Of a stretch of DNA of 64,000 bases, positions 8,812 through 17,687 are shown in pieces (the first letter of the stretch is position 1; each line of letters opens with the position of its first letter). A program made the translations under genes and the position numbers. Below the pieces are notes generated by a model. That model worked only from the letters and a program-made list of their open reading frames with translations. It ran no database searches and was not told the origin of the DNA. The DNA lies in contig NZ_JAOVZQ010000001.1 in assembly GCF_026619435.1 (NCBI RefSeq), positions 999,501-1,063,500 of the forward strand. Direction: 5' to 3'. Origin of the DNA: Hoeflea ulvae. Lineage in GTDB: Bacteria; Pseudomonadota; Alphaproteobacteria; Rhizobiales; Rhizobiaceae.

Positions 8812-9920
8812 GCGGCGAAAAGCTGGTAGGCACGGACAAGCCAGCACGCCACGCTTTGCCTGATCCGGATTTCTGGCGCGGGCGCAAGGTGCTCCTGACC
8901 GGCCATACCGGCTTCAAGGGTGCCTGGCTGTTGCACTGGCTCGAGGCCATGGGCGCGGATGTCACCGGCTGCTCGCTGCCGCCGGAGCAGCCCGCGGCGC
9001 TGTTTCCGCTGCTGCATTCGGACAACCGCCTGGCCGGCGAGATTGCCGATATCCGGGATGCGCATGAATTGAACAATCTGGTCGAACGGGCACGGCCAGA
9101 CATTGTATTCCACCTTGCCGCCCAGTCGCTGGTCCGGCGCGGCTATGCCGATCCGGGAAGCACATTCGCCACCAATGTGGCAGGCACCAACAATCTGTTG
9201 CAGGCGCTGGCTGAGGTGGGGACGGCACGCGCCATCGTCGTCACCACGACCGACAAGGTCTACCGCAATTCAGGCGACGGCCACCGCTTTCGCGAGACCG
9301 ATCCGCTGGGCGGCCATGATCCCTATTCCGCCAGCAAGGCGGCTTGCGAGATGGTCGTGGCCGGCTGGCGCGGTCGCTTCGAGGCAGCCGGATGCGGCGT
9401 TGCCACGGCGCGGGCCGGCAATGTGATCGGCGGCGGCGACTGGGCCGAGGACCGGCTGTTTCCCGATGCGATACGGGCTTGGTCGAGGGGCGAGGCGATC
9501 GCTGTGCGCCGCCCGCTCGCCACCCGGCCCTGGCAACATGTGCTCGAGCCCCTGCGGGGCTATCTGGTGCTGGCCGAAAGGCTCGCATCCGGCGCGGCCC
9601 TCGCTCCGGCCTATAATTTCGGTCCCACGGAGGACAGCGCCACGGTGCGTGACGTGCTCGCTCTGGCGGCATCGCATTTCGACGGCGCCGGGATCGACTG
9701 GGCCGAGAGCCCGGACGGTCCGGCGGAGGCCGAGGCACTGGCGCTCGACCCATCGCTGGCAGCAAGCGATCTGGCCGTTTCCGGCCTCTGGGGGCTGGAG
9801 CAGACGGTATCGCTGACCGCGCGCTGGTATCGCGCTCTGCTGAATGGCGGGGCCGCACGAAACTTGTGCGAGGCCGATTGCAACGCCTATGTCGAAGCCG
9901 CGAGCGGGGCGGATCGATGA
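8796..9920 (+). CDS. rfbG: CDP-glucose 4,6-dehydratase
   Basis: About 374 residues; an extended SDR converting CDP-glucose to CDP-4-keto-6-deoxyglucose. The NAD motif TGHTGFKGAWL begins near residue 35. The catalytic Tyr and Lys are in DPYSASKAA near residue 177, with TTTDKVY before it. The TTG at 8796 has GAGGGG 8 nt upstream and overlaps the rfbF end; GTG at 8775 is an alternative. The N-terminus contains an in-frame repeat, EKLVGG-EKLVGT, created by a 15-bp direct repeat across the rfbF stop. The final TGA overlaps the next ATG. Confidence 0.92.
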   Translation: MEKLVGGEKLVGTDKPARHALPDPDFWRGRKVLLTGHTGFKGAWLLHWLEAMGADVTGCSLPPEQPAALFPLLHSDNRLAGEIADIRDAHELNNLVERARPDIVFHLAAQSLVRRGYADPGSTFATNVAGTNNLLQALAEVGTARAIVVTTTDKVYRNSGDGHRFRETDPLGGHDPYSASKAACEMVVAGWRGRFEAAGCGVATARAGNVIGGGDWAEDRLFPDAIRAWSRGEAIAVRRPLATRPWQHVLEPLRGYLVLAERLASGAALAPAYNFGPTEDSATVRDVLALAASHFDGAGIDWAESPDGPAEAEALALDPSLAASDLAVSGLWGLEQTVSLTARWYRALLNGGAARNLCEADCNAYVEAASGADR

Positions 9921-10492
9921 GCACGTCTCCCTTTGTCATCACGCCGCTCTTGCCCGGGGCGGGCGCTGCCACGGGTCCCGCGCTGGTCCGCCGCACGCCG
10001 CTGGTTGACGACCGCGGCGCCTTTGCCCGGATCTTTTGCGCCGAGGCTCTGGCTGAGATCGGTTGGCCCGGCCCTGTGGCCCAGATCAATCACAGCCGCA
10101 CCGCCGGGCGCGGAACGGTGCGCGGGCTGCATTTCCAGCGTCCGCCCCATGCCGAAGCCAAGCTGGTCATCTGCATTCGCGGCGCGGTCCATGATGTGGC
10201 CGTCGATATCCGCGCCGGCAGTCCGACGCGCTATGCCCATGTGGCTGCCGAGCTGTCCGCCGAAACTGCAACAGCAATGTATGTGCCCGAAGGGTTTGCG
10301 CACGGGTTCCAGGCCCTCAGCGACGATATCGAGCTGATCTATGTTCATTCAGCACCCTACACCGCGGCCGCCGAATCAGGCCTTCGCCATGATGATCCGG
10401 GACTGGCGATTGCCTGGCCTTTGCCGGTTGCCGGGATCTCGGCACGAGACGCGTCGTTTCCGTTGATTACGGATGCGGAGCCGGGATCATGA
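9917..10492 (+). CDS. RmlC-like deoxysugar 3,5-epimerase
   Basis: The 191-residue cupin resembles dTDP-4-dehydrorhamnose 3,5-epimerase. Visible features are the catalytic His in VRGLHFQ (residue 72), KLVICIRGAVHDVAVDIR with the acidic partner near residue 97, and PEGFAHGFQAL. In this cluster the likely substrate is the CDP-4-keto-6-deoxy sugar made by RfbG, so the dTDP name should not be transferred. The gene overlaps rfbG by four bases (ATGA) and the following methyltransferase by four bases, indicating translational coupling. Confidence 0.85.
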   Translation: MSTSPFVITPLLPGAGAATGPALVRRTPLVDDRGAFARIFCAEALAEIGWPGPVAQINHSRTAGRGTVRGLHFQRPPHAEAKLVICIRGAVHDVAVDIRAGSPTRYAHVAAELSAETATAMYVPEGFAHGFQALSDDIELIYVHSAPYTAAAESGLRHDDPGLAIAWPLPVAGISARDASFPLITDAEPGS

Positions 10493-11721
10493 TGCGCTGT
10501 CGGCATTGCAATGGCGCCGATTTCATCCCGTTTCTCGACCTCGGGCTGGCGCCGCCATCCAATTCCTACCTCGATGCCGCCGCGCTCTCCCGCCCGGAAA
10601 AACGATATCCGCTTGTCATCCGCACCTGCACCGGATGCTGGTTGACCCAGACTGAGGATTTTGCCGACCGGGAGGAATTCTTTTCCGGCGACTATGCCTA
10701 TTTCTCGTCATTTTCCCGCACCTGGCTTGATCATGCCAAAACCTATGTTGCGGAGATGCAAGATCGCTTCGGGCTTGGCGCACACAGCCTTGTCGCAGAG
10801 ATCGCAGCCAATGACGGCTATCTGCTGCAATATGTCAAAGCTCACGGCATCCCCTGCTATGGCGTTGAACCGACGCACAACACCGCCGAAGCTGCGCGCG
10901 CCAGGGGCATCGAGATCGTCGAGGATTTCTTCGGAGCGAAGCTGGCCGAACGGCTGGCAGGCGAGGGCCGCCAGGCCGATCTGATCGCCGCCAACAATGT
11001 GCTGGCGCATGTGCCCGACATCAATGATTTCGTGGCGGGCTTTGCAGGATTGCTCAAGCCGGCGGGCGTGGCGACGTTCGAATTTCCGAATATTCTGGAA
11101 ATGGTCCGCGGCAACCAGTTCGACACTGCCTATCACGAACATTATTCCTATCTGTCGCTGCTCTCGGTCGAGCGGATTTTTGCGGCAAACGGGCTCACGG
11201 TGTTTGATGTCGGCGTCACGCCGCATCATGGCGGCAGCCTCAGGGTCTATGCCTGCCGGTCCGACCATCGCGCCCATGCGGTAAGGCCGGCGGTCGCGGC
11301 GATGATCGGCGTTGAACGTGAGGCCGGGCTAGGCGGCTCGGCATTTTATGCCGGCTTCCAGGCAAGCGCTGAAGCCGCCCGCGATGCCTTTCGCAGCTTT
11401 CTCGCAGACGCACATGCCGCCGGACTGAAGGTGGCGGCCTATGGGGCTGCCGCCAAGGGCAATACGCTGTTGAATTTCGCCGGCAGCACCGCCGATGACA
11501 TCGCCTTTGTCGTCGACCGGAATCCGGCAAAGCAGGGACGCTTCATGCCCGGCTCGCGGATTCCGATTGTCGACGAGGCGCATCTCCTCTCAGAGCAACC
11601 GGACAGGGTGGTGATACTGCCATGGAACATCGAGACCGAAATCAGGACCCAGCTTTCCTGTATCGGCGATTGGGGTGGGCAGTTCGTGACCGCGATTCCG
11701 AAGCTGGCGATCCGGAGCTGA
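10489..11721 (+). CDS. sugar C-methyltransferase, SAM-dependent, with N-terminal zinc-binding domain
   Basis: The 410-residue protein has the architecture of TylC3/NovU-type sugar C-methyltransferases. An N-terminal zinc-ribbon-like module has CRHC (residues 4-7) and CTGC (47-50). A Rossmann methyltransferase domain follows, with EIAANDGYLL near residue 105. A C-terminal C-methyltransferase domain then contains AAYGAAAKGNTLLN and VVDRNPAKQGRFMPG. With RfbF, RfbG and an epimerase it should add a methyl branch to a CDP-4-keto-6-deoxyhexose. Position and stereochemistry cannot be read. It is the last gene of the operon and convergent with a DegT aminotransferase. Confidence 0.88.
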   Translation: MMRCRHCNGADFIPFLDLGLAPPSNSYLDAAALSRPEKRYPLVIRTCTGCWLTQTEDFADREEFFSGDYAYFSSFSRTWLDHAKTYVAEMQDRFGLGAHSLVAEIAANDGYLLQYVKAHGIPCYGVEPTHNTAEAARARGIEIVEDFFGAKLAERLAGEGRQADLIAANNVLAHVPDINDFVAGFAGLLKPAGVATFEFPNILEMVRGNQFDTAYHEHYSYLSLLSVERIFAANGLTVFDVGVTPHHGGSLRVYACRSDHRAHAVRPAVAAMIGVEREAGLGGSAFYAGFQASAEAARDAFRSFLADAHAAGLKVAAYGAAAKGNTLLNFAGSTADDIAFVVDRNPAKQGRFMPGSRIPIVDEAHLLSEQPDRVVILPWNIETEIRTQLSCIGDWGGQFVTAIPKLAIRS

Positions 11722-11817
11722 GCGGGACGGGCATGGTTGAACGAAGCGGCAATGCCGAACCCGGCAAAGTCCTGCAGCCTCGCAACCGCCCTCTGATCCG
11801 CGCCGCAAAAGGCCTGT

Positions 11818-12927
11818 CTATCCCGAAAGCAGGCCGGTAATCACCGCGGCGACACGCGCTTGCGCCGCCTCATCCATGTCGTGATAGCTCGGCAGGTTGA
11901 TGGCGCGCGAGGAGATGTCATGGGCCGTGGTATTGCCCGGACAGCTCTCGAACATCGGCAGCTCCGACAGCGGCCAGAAGAACACCCGCGCATCGATATC
12001 GGCCGCCTGAAAGGCGCTGATCAGCGTCTCGCGGGTGACGCCGGTGTCGCGGTCAAACACAACCGTCGGCATCCAGTAGCCGTTGACGGTGCCGTCCGGT
12101 TCGGCATTGAGCGAAAGCCCGTCCACGCCCGACAGCAGTGCACGGTAGAGCTCCATGATGCGGCGCTTGCCGGCGATAAGCTCGTCGATGCGCTCGACCT
12201 GGGCGCAGCCGATCGCGGCCGACACATTGGCCATCTTGAACTTGTAGCCGGTCACGGTCGGAAAGAACTGGCGCGGTTCGTTCGGATCGCGGCCATGATT
12301 GGAAAGCGTCGTCACCCGCGCAAATAGTGCTGCGTCATTGGTCACAAACATACCGCCTTCGCCGGTGGTCATGGTCTTGGTACCGTGAAACGAGAATGTG
12401 CCGAAAGCGCCCATCGATCCGGCACGCCGGCCCTGCCAGCTCGAGCCGATGGCTTCTGCCGCATCCTCGATCACCGCCACACCGTGGCGGGCGCCGATTT
12501 CCAAAAGCCGATCCATGTCGCACATCGATCCATAGAGGTGAACCGCGATGATCGCCTTTGTCCTGGGCGTGATCGCAGCCTCGACCAGCGCCGGATCAAG
12601 ACACCAGGTGTCCTCGAGAATATCGACCAGCACCGCTGTCGCGCCCAGATGCACCACCGGTGCCACCGAGGCGATCCAGTTTGTGTCAGCCAGAATCACC
12701 TCATCTCCGGGTCCTATGCCAAGGGCCGCCAGGCCCAGATGCATCGCGCCGGTGCAGCTCGATGTGGCCACCGCATGGGCAATGCCGAGATGGCCGGCGA
12801 AATCTCGCTCAAGCCGGTGGATGTAATCGTAGCACTGCGCCCCCCAGCCGTTGCGCGCCGCATCGGTCGCATACTCGACCTCGAGTTCGGTGATCGATGG
12901 TTTGGTATAGGCGATGCGGTGGGTCAT
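11818..12927 (-). CDS. DegT/DnrJ/EryC1/StrS-family PLP-dependent sugar aminotransferase
   Basis: The 369-residue protein is of normal family length. These enzymes transaminate keto-sugar nucleotides (for example perosamine synthase) at C3 or C4. The PLP lysine is Lys184 in FSFHGTKTMTTGEGG, the ring-binding Asp is Asp155 in VIEDAAEAIGS, and NHGRD and YKFKMAN are typical downstream segments. It is transcribed towards the CDP-sugar cluster from its own promoter. It could use the CDP-4-keto-6-deoxy product or belong to a separate nucleotide-sugar pathway (inference). Confidence 0.9.
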   Translation of the reverse strand: MTHRIAYTKPSITELEVEYATDAARNGWGAQCYDYIHRLERDFAGHLGIAHAVATSSCTGAMHLGLAALGIGPGDEVILADTNWIASVAPVVHLGATAVLVDILEDTWCLDPALVEAAITPRTKAIIAVHLYGSMCDMDRLLEIGARHGVAVIEDAAEAIGSSWQGRRAGSMGAFGTFSFHGTKTMTTGEGGMFVTNDAALFARVTTLSNHGRDPNEPRQFFPTVTGYKFKMANVSAAIGCAQVERIDELIAGKRRIMELYRALLSGVDGLSLNAEPDGTVNGYWMPTVVFDRDTGVTRETLISAFQAADIDARVFFWPLSELPMFESCPGNTTAHDISSRAINLPSYHDMDEAAQARVAAVITGLLSG

Positions 12928-13069
12928 GGGCGGGTTCCGGCAATCAGGAGGCCCCGGTCTAGCCTTTCGAACCTGCGCGGAGATTGCGCCGGATTATTTT
13001 GAAAAACCGGTTGGCGGCGGGCCGGAAATTCTGGCAAGACAGGACGCTGAAACAGTCAAGGGGATCGAG

Positions 13070-13924
13070 ATGCGCACAGTGTATGTCAACGGAGCCTATG
13101 TGCCCGAGAACGAGGCCAAGGTCTCCGTGTTTGACCGCGGTTTCCTGTTTGGCGACGGCATCTATGAAGTGGCAGCCGTGCTCGGCTCGAAGCTCATCGA
13201 TTTCCCGGCACATATGGCGCGCCTGCACCGCTCCGCCGATGAACTCGGCATGCGCTTTACCGTCAGCGATGATGAATTGCTGGCAATCCATCGCGAGCTG
13301 GTCAGCCGCAACAATGTCGACGAAGGCATGGTCTATCTGCAGATGACCCGTGGCGCCATTGACCGCGATTTCCTGTTCGACACCGAAAAGCTGACGCCGA
13401 CGCTGGTTCTGTTTACCCAGAGCCGGCCGTTGATCGACACGGCGACGGCCAAAAACGGCTTGAAAATCATCTCGATCCCGGATCTGCGCTGGGGTCGCTG
13501 CGACATCAAGACCGTGCAGTTGCTCTATCCCTCGCTGGGCAAGATGGAAGCCAAGTCCCGCGGCGCCGACGACGCGTGGATGGTCCGCGACGGGATGGTC
13601 ACCGAGGGCACATCGAACAATGCCTTCATCGTCACCCGCGAAGGCTCGATCGTCACCCGGCCGCTGTCCAATTCGATCCTGCCCGGCATCACCCGCGCGG
13701 CCCTGATGACCTATGCCGCCAAGAGCGGCACCAAGATCGAGGAACGCGAATTCAGCATTGAGGAAGCCAGGGATGCGGCCGAGGCATTCATCACCTCGGC
13801 GTCCGTCTTTGTCGGCCCGGTGATCTCGATTGACGGCGTCGAACTCTCGGGCGGCAAACCCGGTCCGGTGACGCTTGCTCTGCGCAAAACCTATATCGAG
13901 GAAAGCCTCACGCGCGCGGTCTGA
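13070..13924 (+). CDS. dat: D-amino acid aminotransferase (class IV PLP enzyme)
   Basis: The 284-residue enzyme interconverts D-amino acids and 2-oxo acids, supplying D-Glu or D-Ala. The N-terminus YVNGAYVPENEAKVSVFDRG and FGDGIYEV match fold-type IV aminotransferases. The PLP lysine is Lys147 in CDIKTVQLLYPS, and the cofactor-contacting Glu is in VTEGTSNNAF near residue 179. Branched-chain aminotransferase and aminodeoxychorismate lyase share the fold, but the CDIKT context favours DAT. The ATG at 13070 is chosen over an extended frame from 12914, which has no family similarity. Confidence 0.88.
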   Translation: MRTVYVNGAYVPENEAKVSVFDRGFLFGDGIYEVAAVLGSKLIDFPAHMARLHRSADELGMRFTVSDDELLAIHRELVSRNNVDEGMVYLQMTRGAIDRDFLFDTEKLTPTLVLFTQSRPLIDTATAKNGLKIISIPDLRWGRCDIKTVQLLYPSLGKMEAKSRGADDAWMVRDGMVTEGTSNNAFIVTREGSIVTRPLSNSILPGITRAALMTYAAKSGTKIEEREFSIEEARDAAEAFITSASVFVGPVISIDGVELSGGKPGPVTLALRKTYIEESLTRAV

Positions 13925-13940
13925 GCCGAGCAAGAGGAGA

Positions 13941-13968
13941 AACAACCGGGCGCCATGGCCCGGTTGTT
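13941..13968. terminator. bidirectional terminator between dat and the SDR gene
   Basis: A perfect 11-bp stem (AACAACCGGGC with GCCCGGTTGTT) and 6-nt loop lies between two convergent genes. The A- and T-rich ends serve either direction. Confidence 0.8.
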
Positions 13969-13976
13969 GCGTCGGA

Positions 13977-14765
13977 TCAGACCGACTTGATCGCGCCGCC
14001 GTCACAGCGGATCATCGACCCGTTGATGTAGCTTGCCCGTTCGCTCACCAGGAACGCGGCGGTGGACCCGAACTCTTCCACAGCGCCGTAGCGGCCGACC
14101 GGGATCTGGCTCTGCGCAGCCTGTGCCACATCTTCGATGCTCTTGCCCGAACGCTTGGCATTTGCAGCGTCGAGCTCTTTCAGGCGCGCAGTGTCGATGC
14201 GCCCGGGCAGAAGCATGTTGAAGGTCACGCCATCACCGGCTGTCTCATTGGCCATGGATTTCGACCAGCCCACCAGAGTTGCCCTGAGCGCATTGGACAG
14301 GCCAAGATTGGTGATCGGCTGGATCACGCCGGACGAGGCGACGCTCAGCACGCGTCCCCAGCCCTGCGCCCGCATGCCGGGCAGGAACCGGGCGGTGATG
14401 TCCATCACGCTCAGCACCATGATTTCGAACTGCCGGTGCACCACCGAAAGATCCGCATCGCTCATGGAGCCGGGAGGCGGGCCGCCGGTGTTGTTGACCA
14501 GGATGTCGAGCCCGCCGAATTCCTTGCCGACCGCCTCTTCCAGCAGGGCCGGTGTGGCCTTGTCGGAGAGGTCGGAGACGACAAACCGGGCGGTCCCCGC
14601 GCCGCGCGCATTGATCGCATCGACGGCGGCTCCCAGCCGGGCGGCATCGCGGCCGGTAATCATCACATTGGCGCCTTCCGCCGCGAGCGCCTCGGCGATG
14701 CCGAGCCCCAGCCCGCGTGACGAGGCCAGCACCAAGGCCCGTTTTCCTGTCAATCCAAGATCCAT
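13977..14765 (-). CDS. SDR-family protein lacking the canonical catalytic Tyr/Lys
   Basis: The 262-residue protein has the SDR fold. It has a degenerate nucleotide motif ([11 protein letters not shown], residues 14-24), the NNTGG stretch, a Ser in SVASSG and the C-terminal [11 protein letters not shown]. Where YxxxK is expected, the sequence reads LSNALR, so both the catalytic Tyr and the Lys are absent. This matches a known beta-ketoacyl-reductase-like SDR subgroup with an imperfect cofactor motif and tetrad. It may bind ligand without classical reductase chemistry or use another mechanism. Automatic labels such as 3-oxoacyl-ACP reductase should be distrusted. It is divergent from pyrC. Confidence 0.85.
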   Translation of the reverse strand: MDLGLTGKRALVLASSRGLGLGIAEALAAEGANVMITGRDAARLGAAVDAINARGAGTARFVVSDLSDKATPALLEEAVGKEFGGLDILVNNTGGPPPGSMSDADLSVVHRQFEIMVLSVMDITARFLPGMRAQGWGRVLSVASSGVIQPITNLGLSNALRATLVGWSKSMANETAGDGVTFNMLLPGRIDTARLKELDAANAKRSGKSIEDVAQAAQSQIPVGRYGAVEEFGSTAAFLVSERASYINGSMIRCDGGAIKSV

Positions 14766-14884
14766 GTTCTCTTTCCCTGCTTGCCTGTTGCCTGCTAAAG
14801 GCTTGGGTTATATGTCCCCGCCGGGGCATGAAAGGTCAACCCGCCTCACATGCATTTGACGCGGCGATGAAGGAAACCGAACTC

Positions 14885-15922
14885 ATGGACGAAATCACCA
14901 TCCCCAGGCCTGATGACTGGCACCTGCATTTGCGTGACGGCGCCATGATGGAAGGCGTGCTGCCCTATTCGGCCCGCGATTTCGCACGTGCCATCATCAT
15001 GCCCAACCTGATGCCGCCGGTGGTGACCAGCGCCGATGCGCAGGCCTATCGGGACCGCATCCTGGCTGCCTTGCCGAAGGGGATGGATTTCACCCCGCTG
15101 ATGACGCTTTATCTGACCGAGGGCACCGATGCCGCCGATGTCGCAAGCGCCCATGCCTCGGGCCTTGTGACCGCCGTCAAGCTCTATCCTGCGGGCGCGA
15201 CCACCAATTCCAGTTCCGGTGTGCGGGATCTCGACAAGGTCATGCCGGTGCTTGAGAAGATGGCTGAAATCGGCATGCCGCTGTGCATCCATGGCGAAGT
15301 GACGGATCCATCGGTCGATATATTTGACCGCGAGGCCGTCTTCATCGAAACCGTGCTTGATCCGCTGCGCCGCAGGCTTCCCGGCCTGAAAATCACGCTT
15401 GAACATGTGACCACGTCCAATGGTGTCGACTATGTGATGGCAGCGGACGCCAATCTCGCCGCCAGCATCACCACCCATCATCTGATGATCAACCGCAACG
15501 CCATCCTGGCCGGCGGCATCAAGCCGCATTACTATTGCCTGCCGGTGGCCAAGCGCGAGAGCCACCGTCTGGCGCTGCGCAAGGCTGCCACCTCGGGCGA
15601 CAAGCGGTTCTTCCTCGGTACCGATTCGGCCCCGCATGTCGATCCGCTGAAGGAATGCGCCTGTGGCTGCGCCGGCATCTTCACCTCGATCAACACGCTG
15701 TCCTGCCTTGCCCATGTGTTCGAAGAGGACAATGCGCTCGACAAGCTGGCCGCATTTGCGAGTCTGAACGGCCCTGTCTGGTATTGCCTTCCGGTCAATC
15801 AGGAGATGGTTCGGCTGGTGCGGCGCGCGGCGCCGGTGGTCTGGCCGGACAAGATTGAAACCGGCGACGGGCCGGTCACGGTCTTCGATCCGCTTTTGCC
15901 CATCCACTGGGAAGTTGCCTAA
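14885..15922 (+). CDS. pyrC: dihydroorotase (type II)
   Basis: The 345-residue enzyme cyclises N-carbamoyl-aspartate to dihydroorotate in pyrimidine synthesis. The metal-binding HxH is in DDWHLHLRD (His13, His15). The carboxylated lysine is in TAVKLYPAG near residue 99. Metal His residues are in CIHGEV and LEHVTT, and GTDSAPH supplies the catalytic Asp. Length and motifs match the E. coli PyrC type. The ATG at 14885 has AAGGAA at good spacing; the ATG six codons earlier is weaker. pyrE follows after about 100 bp, so the two are probably co-transcribed. Confidence 0.95.
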   Translation: MDEITIPRPDDWHLHLRDGAMMEGVLPYSARDFARAIIMPNLMPPVVTSADAQAYRDRILAALPKGMDFTPLMTLYLTEGTDAADVASAHASGLVTAVKLYPAGATTNSSSGVRDLDKVMPVLEKMAEIGMPLCIHGEVTDPSVDIFDREAVFIETVLDPLRRRLPGLKITLEHVTTSNGVDYVMAADANLAASITTHHLMINRNAILAGGIKPHYYCLPVAKRESHRLALRKAATSGDKRFFLGTDSAPHVDPLKECACGCAGIFTSINTLSCLAHVFEEDNALDKLAAFASLNGPVWYCLPVNQEMVRLVRRAAPVVWPDKIETGDGPVTVFDPLLPIHWEVA

Positions 15923-16020
15923 AATGCTTTCATCGGCTTCACTGAACTGATATTTGCAGCGCCAGCATCGACCGGAGACCTGCCGGTGGACAGTGGCGCT
16001 CATGAACTGGGATGATACCG

Positions 16021-16719
16021 ATGTTTTCCAATACATTTCCCGACAAGGCCAAGATCGCTGACCTCGTCGCCCGTCAATTGCTGGAAATCGGCGCGGTGCA
16101 TTTCAATGCAACCGAGCCCTACACGCTCGCCTCAGGGATGAAGAGCCCGGTCTATATCGATTGCCGCAAGCTGATTTCCTATCCGCGCATCCGCTCGGCG
16201 GTGATGGATTTCGCCGCGGCGACGGTCCTGTCGGAAGCGGGTTTTGAACAGTTCGACTGCATCGCCGGCGGCGAGACGGCCGGCATTCCCTTCGCGGCCT
16301 TCCTGGCCGAGCGCCTGGGGCTGCCGATGATCTATGTCCGCAAGAAGCCCAAGGGTCATGGCCGCAATGCCCAGATCGAGGGCGAATTGCGGGAGGGCTC
16401 GCGGGTGCTGGTGATCGAGGATCTGACCACGGCCGGCGGTTCGATGTTCACCTTCATCGACGCCATCCGCGAGGCCGGCTGCACTGTCGATCATGGCATT
16501 GCGCTGTTCTATTATGGAATTTTCGCCGAAGCCGAGCAGCGCTTTGACGCCGGCAAGGTCAAGCTGCATTACCTGGCCACCTGGCGCGACGTGCTTGCCG
16601 CGGCGACGCAACAGCAGGCCTTCGACGAGGCGACGCTGGCCTCGGTCGGCGCCTTTCTCGATGCGCCGCTCGACTGGTCGGGCAAGCATGGCGGCGTTTC
16701 GGAATTGCCGGGACAGTGA
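16021..16719 (+). CDS. pyrE: orotate phosphoribosyltransferase
   Basis: The 232-residue enzyme makes orotidine 5'-phosphate from orotate and PRPP. The PRPP-binding motif is [13 protein letters not shown] near residues 124-136. [11 protein letters not shown] forms the catalytic flexible-loop region, and [16 protein letters not shown] is a typical N-terminal segment. The start could also be the ATG three codons upstream (16012), as neither has a strong Shine-Dalgarno; [11 protein letters not shown] matches rhizobial PyrE N-termini better. It lies between pyrC and a fructokinase in the same direction, a gene order seen in rhizobia. Confidence 0.95.
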   Translation: MFSNTFPDKAKIADLVARQLLEIGAVHFNATEPYTLASGMKSPVYIDCRKLISYPRIRSAVMDFAAATVLSEAGFEQFDCIAGGETAGIPFAAFLAERLGLPMIYVRKKPKGHGRNAQIEGELREGSRVLVIEDLTTAGGSMFTFIDAIREAGCTVDHGIALFYYGIFAEAEQRFDAGKVKLHYLATWRDVLAAATQQQAFDEATLASVGAFLDAPLDWSGKHGGVSELPGQ

Positions 16720-16758
16720 CTGGAACAGACCGCACGGACCGGTCAGGGGAGTGAATCG

Positions 16759-17682
16759 ATGATCATTTGCTGTGGTGAGGCTCTCATCGACATGCTGCCG
16801 CGGACCACGACTGCAGGCGAAAACGCGTTCTCGCCCTATGCCGGCGGCGCGGTGTTCAACACGGCGCTGGCGCTTGGCCGTCTCGGTCTGGAAACCGGCT
16901 TTTTCACCGGGCTTTCGAGCGACATGTTCGGCGATATCCTGCGCGAAGCGCTGACCGCAAGCGGTGTTGATCACAGCCCTTGCGTGACGCTGGACCTGCA
17001 CACGACGCTGGCCTTCGTGCGGCTCGTCAACGGCCAGGCAAGCTATGCATTCTTCGACGAGAACACGGCCGGCCGGATGATCACCGAAGCGCATCTGCCG
17101 ACATTTGGCGACGATGTGGAAGCCCTGCATTTCGGCGCGATCAGCCTGATTCCCGATCCGTGCGGCTCCACCTATGAAAGTCTGATGCGGCGCGAGCATG
17201 AATCGCGGGTGATTTCGCTCGATCCCAATATCCGTCCCGGCTTCATCACCGATCCCGAAAAACACCGTGCCCGGATCGACCGGATGATGGCAATGAGCGA
17301 CATCGTCAAGATGTCGGATGAGGACCTCGAATGGTTCGGCCAGCCCGACATGGAAACCGCAGCCCGTGCCTGGCTGGCGCAGGGTCCGAGCCTGGTGGTC
17401 TTCACCCGCGGTCCCGACGGCGCCATCGGCTTTACCAATGACCATACGGTCGAAGTTGATGGGGTGCCTGTCACCGTCGCCGATACGGTGGGCGCCGGCG
17501 ACACCTTCAATGCCGGCATTCTGGCGTCATTGAAGCGGGACAAACTGCTGACCAAACAGGCGATCAAAACGCTGCCCGCCGAGGCCATCAAAAACGCGCT
17601 CAGCCTCGGTGCCAAGGCCGCCGCCGTCACGGTCTCGCGGCCAGGCGCCAATCCGCCCTGGGCCAGCGAAATCGGCTTCTGA
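16759..17682 (+). CDS. frk: fructokinase, PfkB (ribokinase) family
   Basis: The 307-residue sugar kinase starts MIICCGEALIDMLP, with the sugar-binding GGAVFNTALALGRLG following. The C-terminal PfkB signature DTVGAGDTFNAG carries the catalytic-base Asp. Fructose is the likely substrate because of the similarity to rhizobial Frk and the position beside pgi: fructose-6-phosphate is the product and the Pgi substrate. Specificity within PfkB kinases is not certain. It is separated from pyrE by 39 bp and ends 5 bp before convergent pgi. Confidence 0.88.
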   Translation: MIICCGEALIDMLPRTTTAGENAFSPYAGGAVFNTALALGRLGLETGFFTGLSSDMFGDILREALTASGVDHSPCVTLDLHTTLAFVRLVNGQASYAFFDENTAGRMITEAHLPTFGDDVEALHFGAISLIPDPCGSTYESLMRREHESRVISLDPNIRPGFITDPEKHRARIDRMMAMSDIVKMSDEDLEWFGQPDMETAARAWLAQGPSLVVFTRGPDGAIGFTNDHTVEVDGVPVTVADTVGAGDTFNAGILASLKRDKLLTKQAIKTLPAEAIKNALSLGAKAAAVTVSRPGANPPWASEIGF

Positions 17683-17687
17683 CCTGA

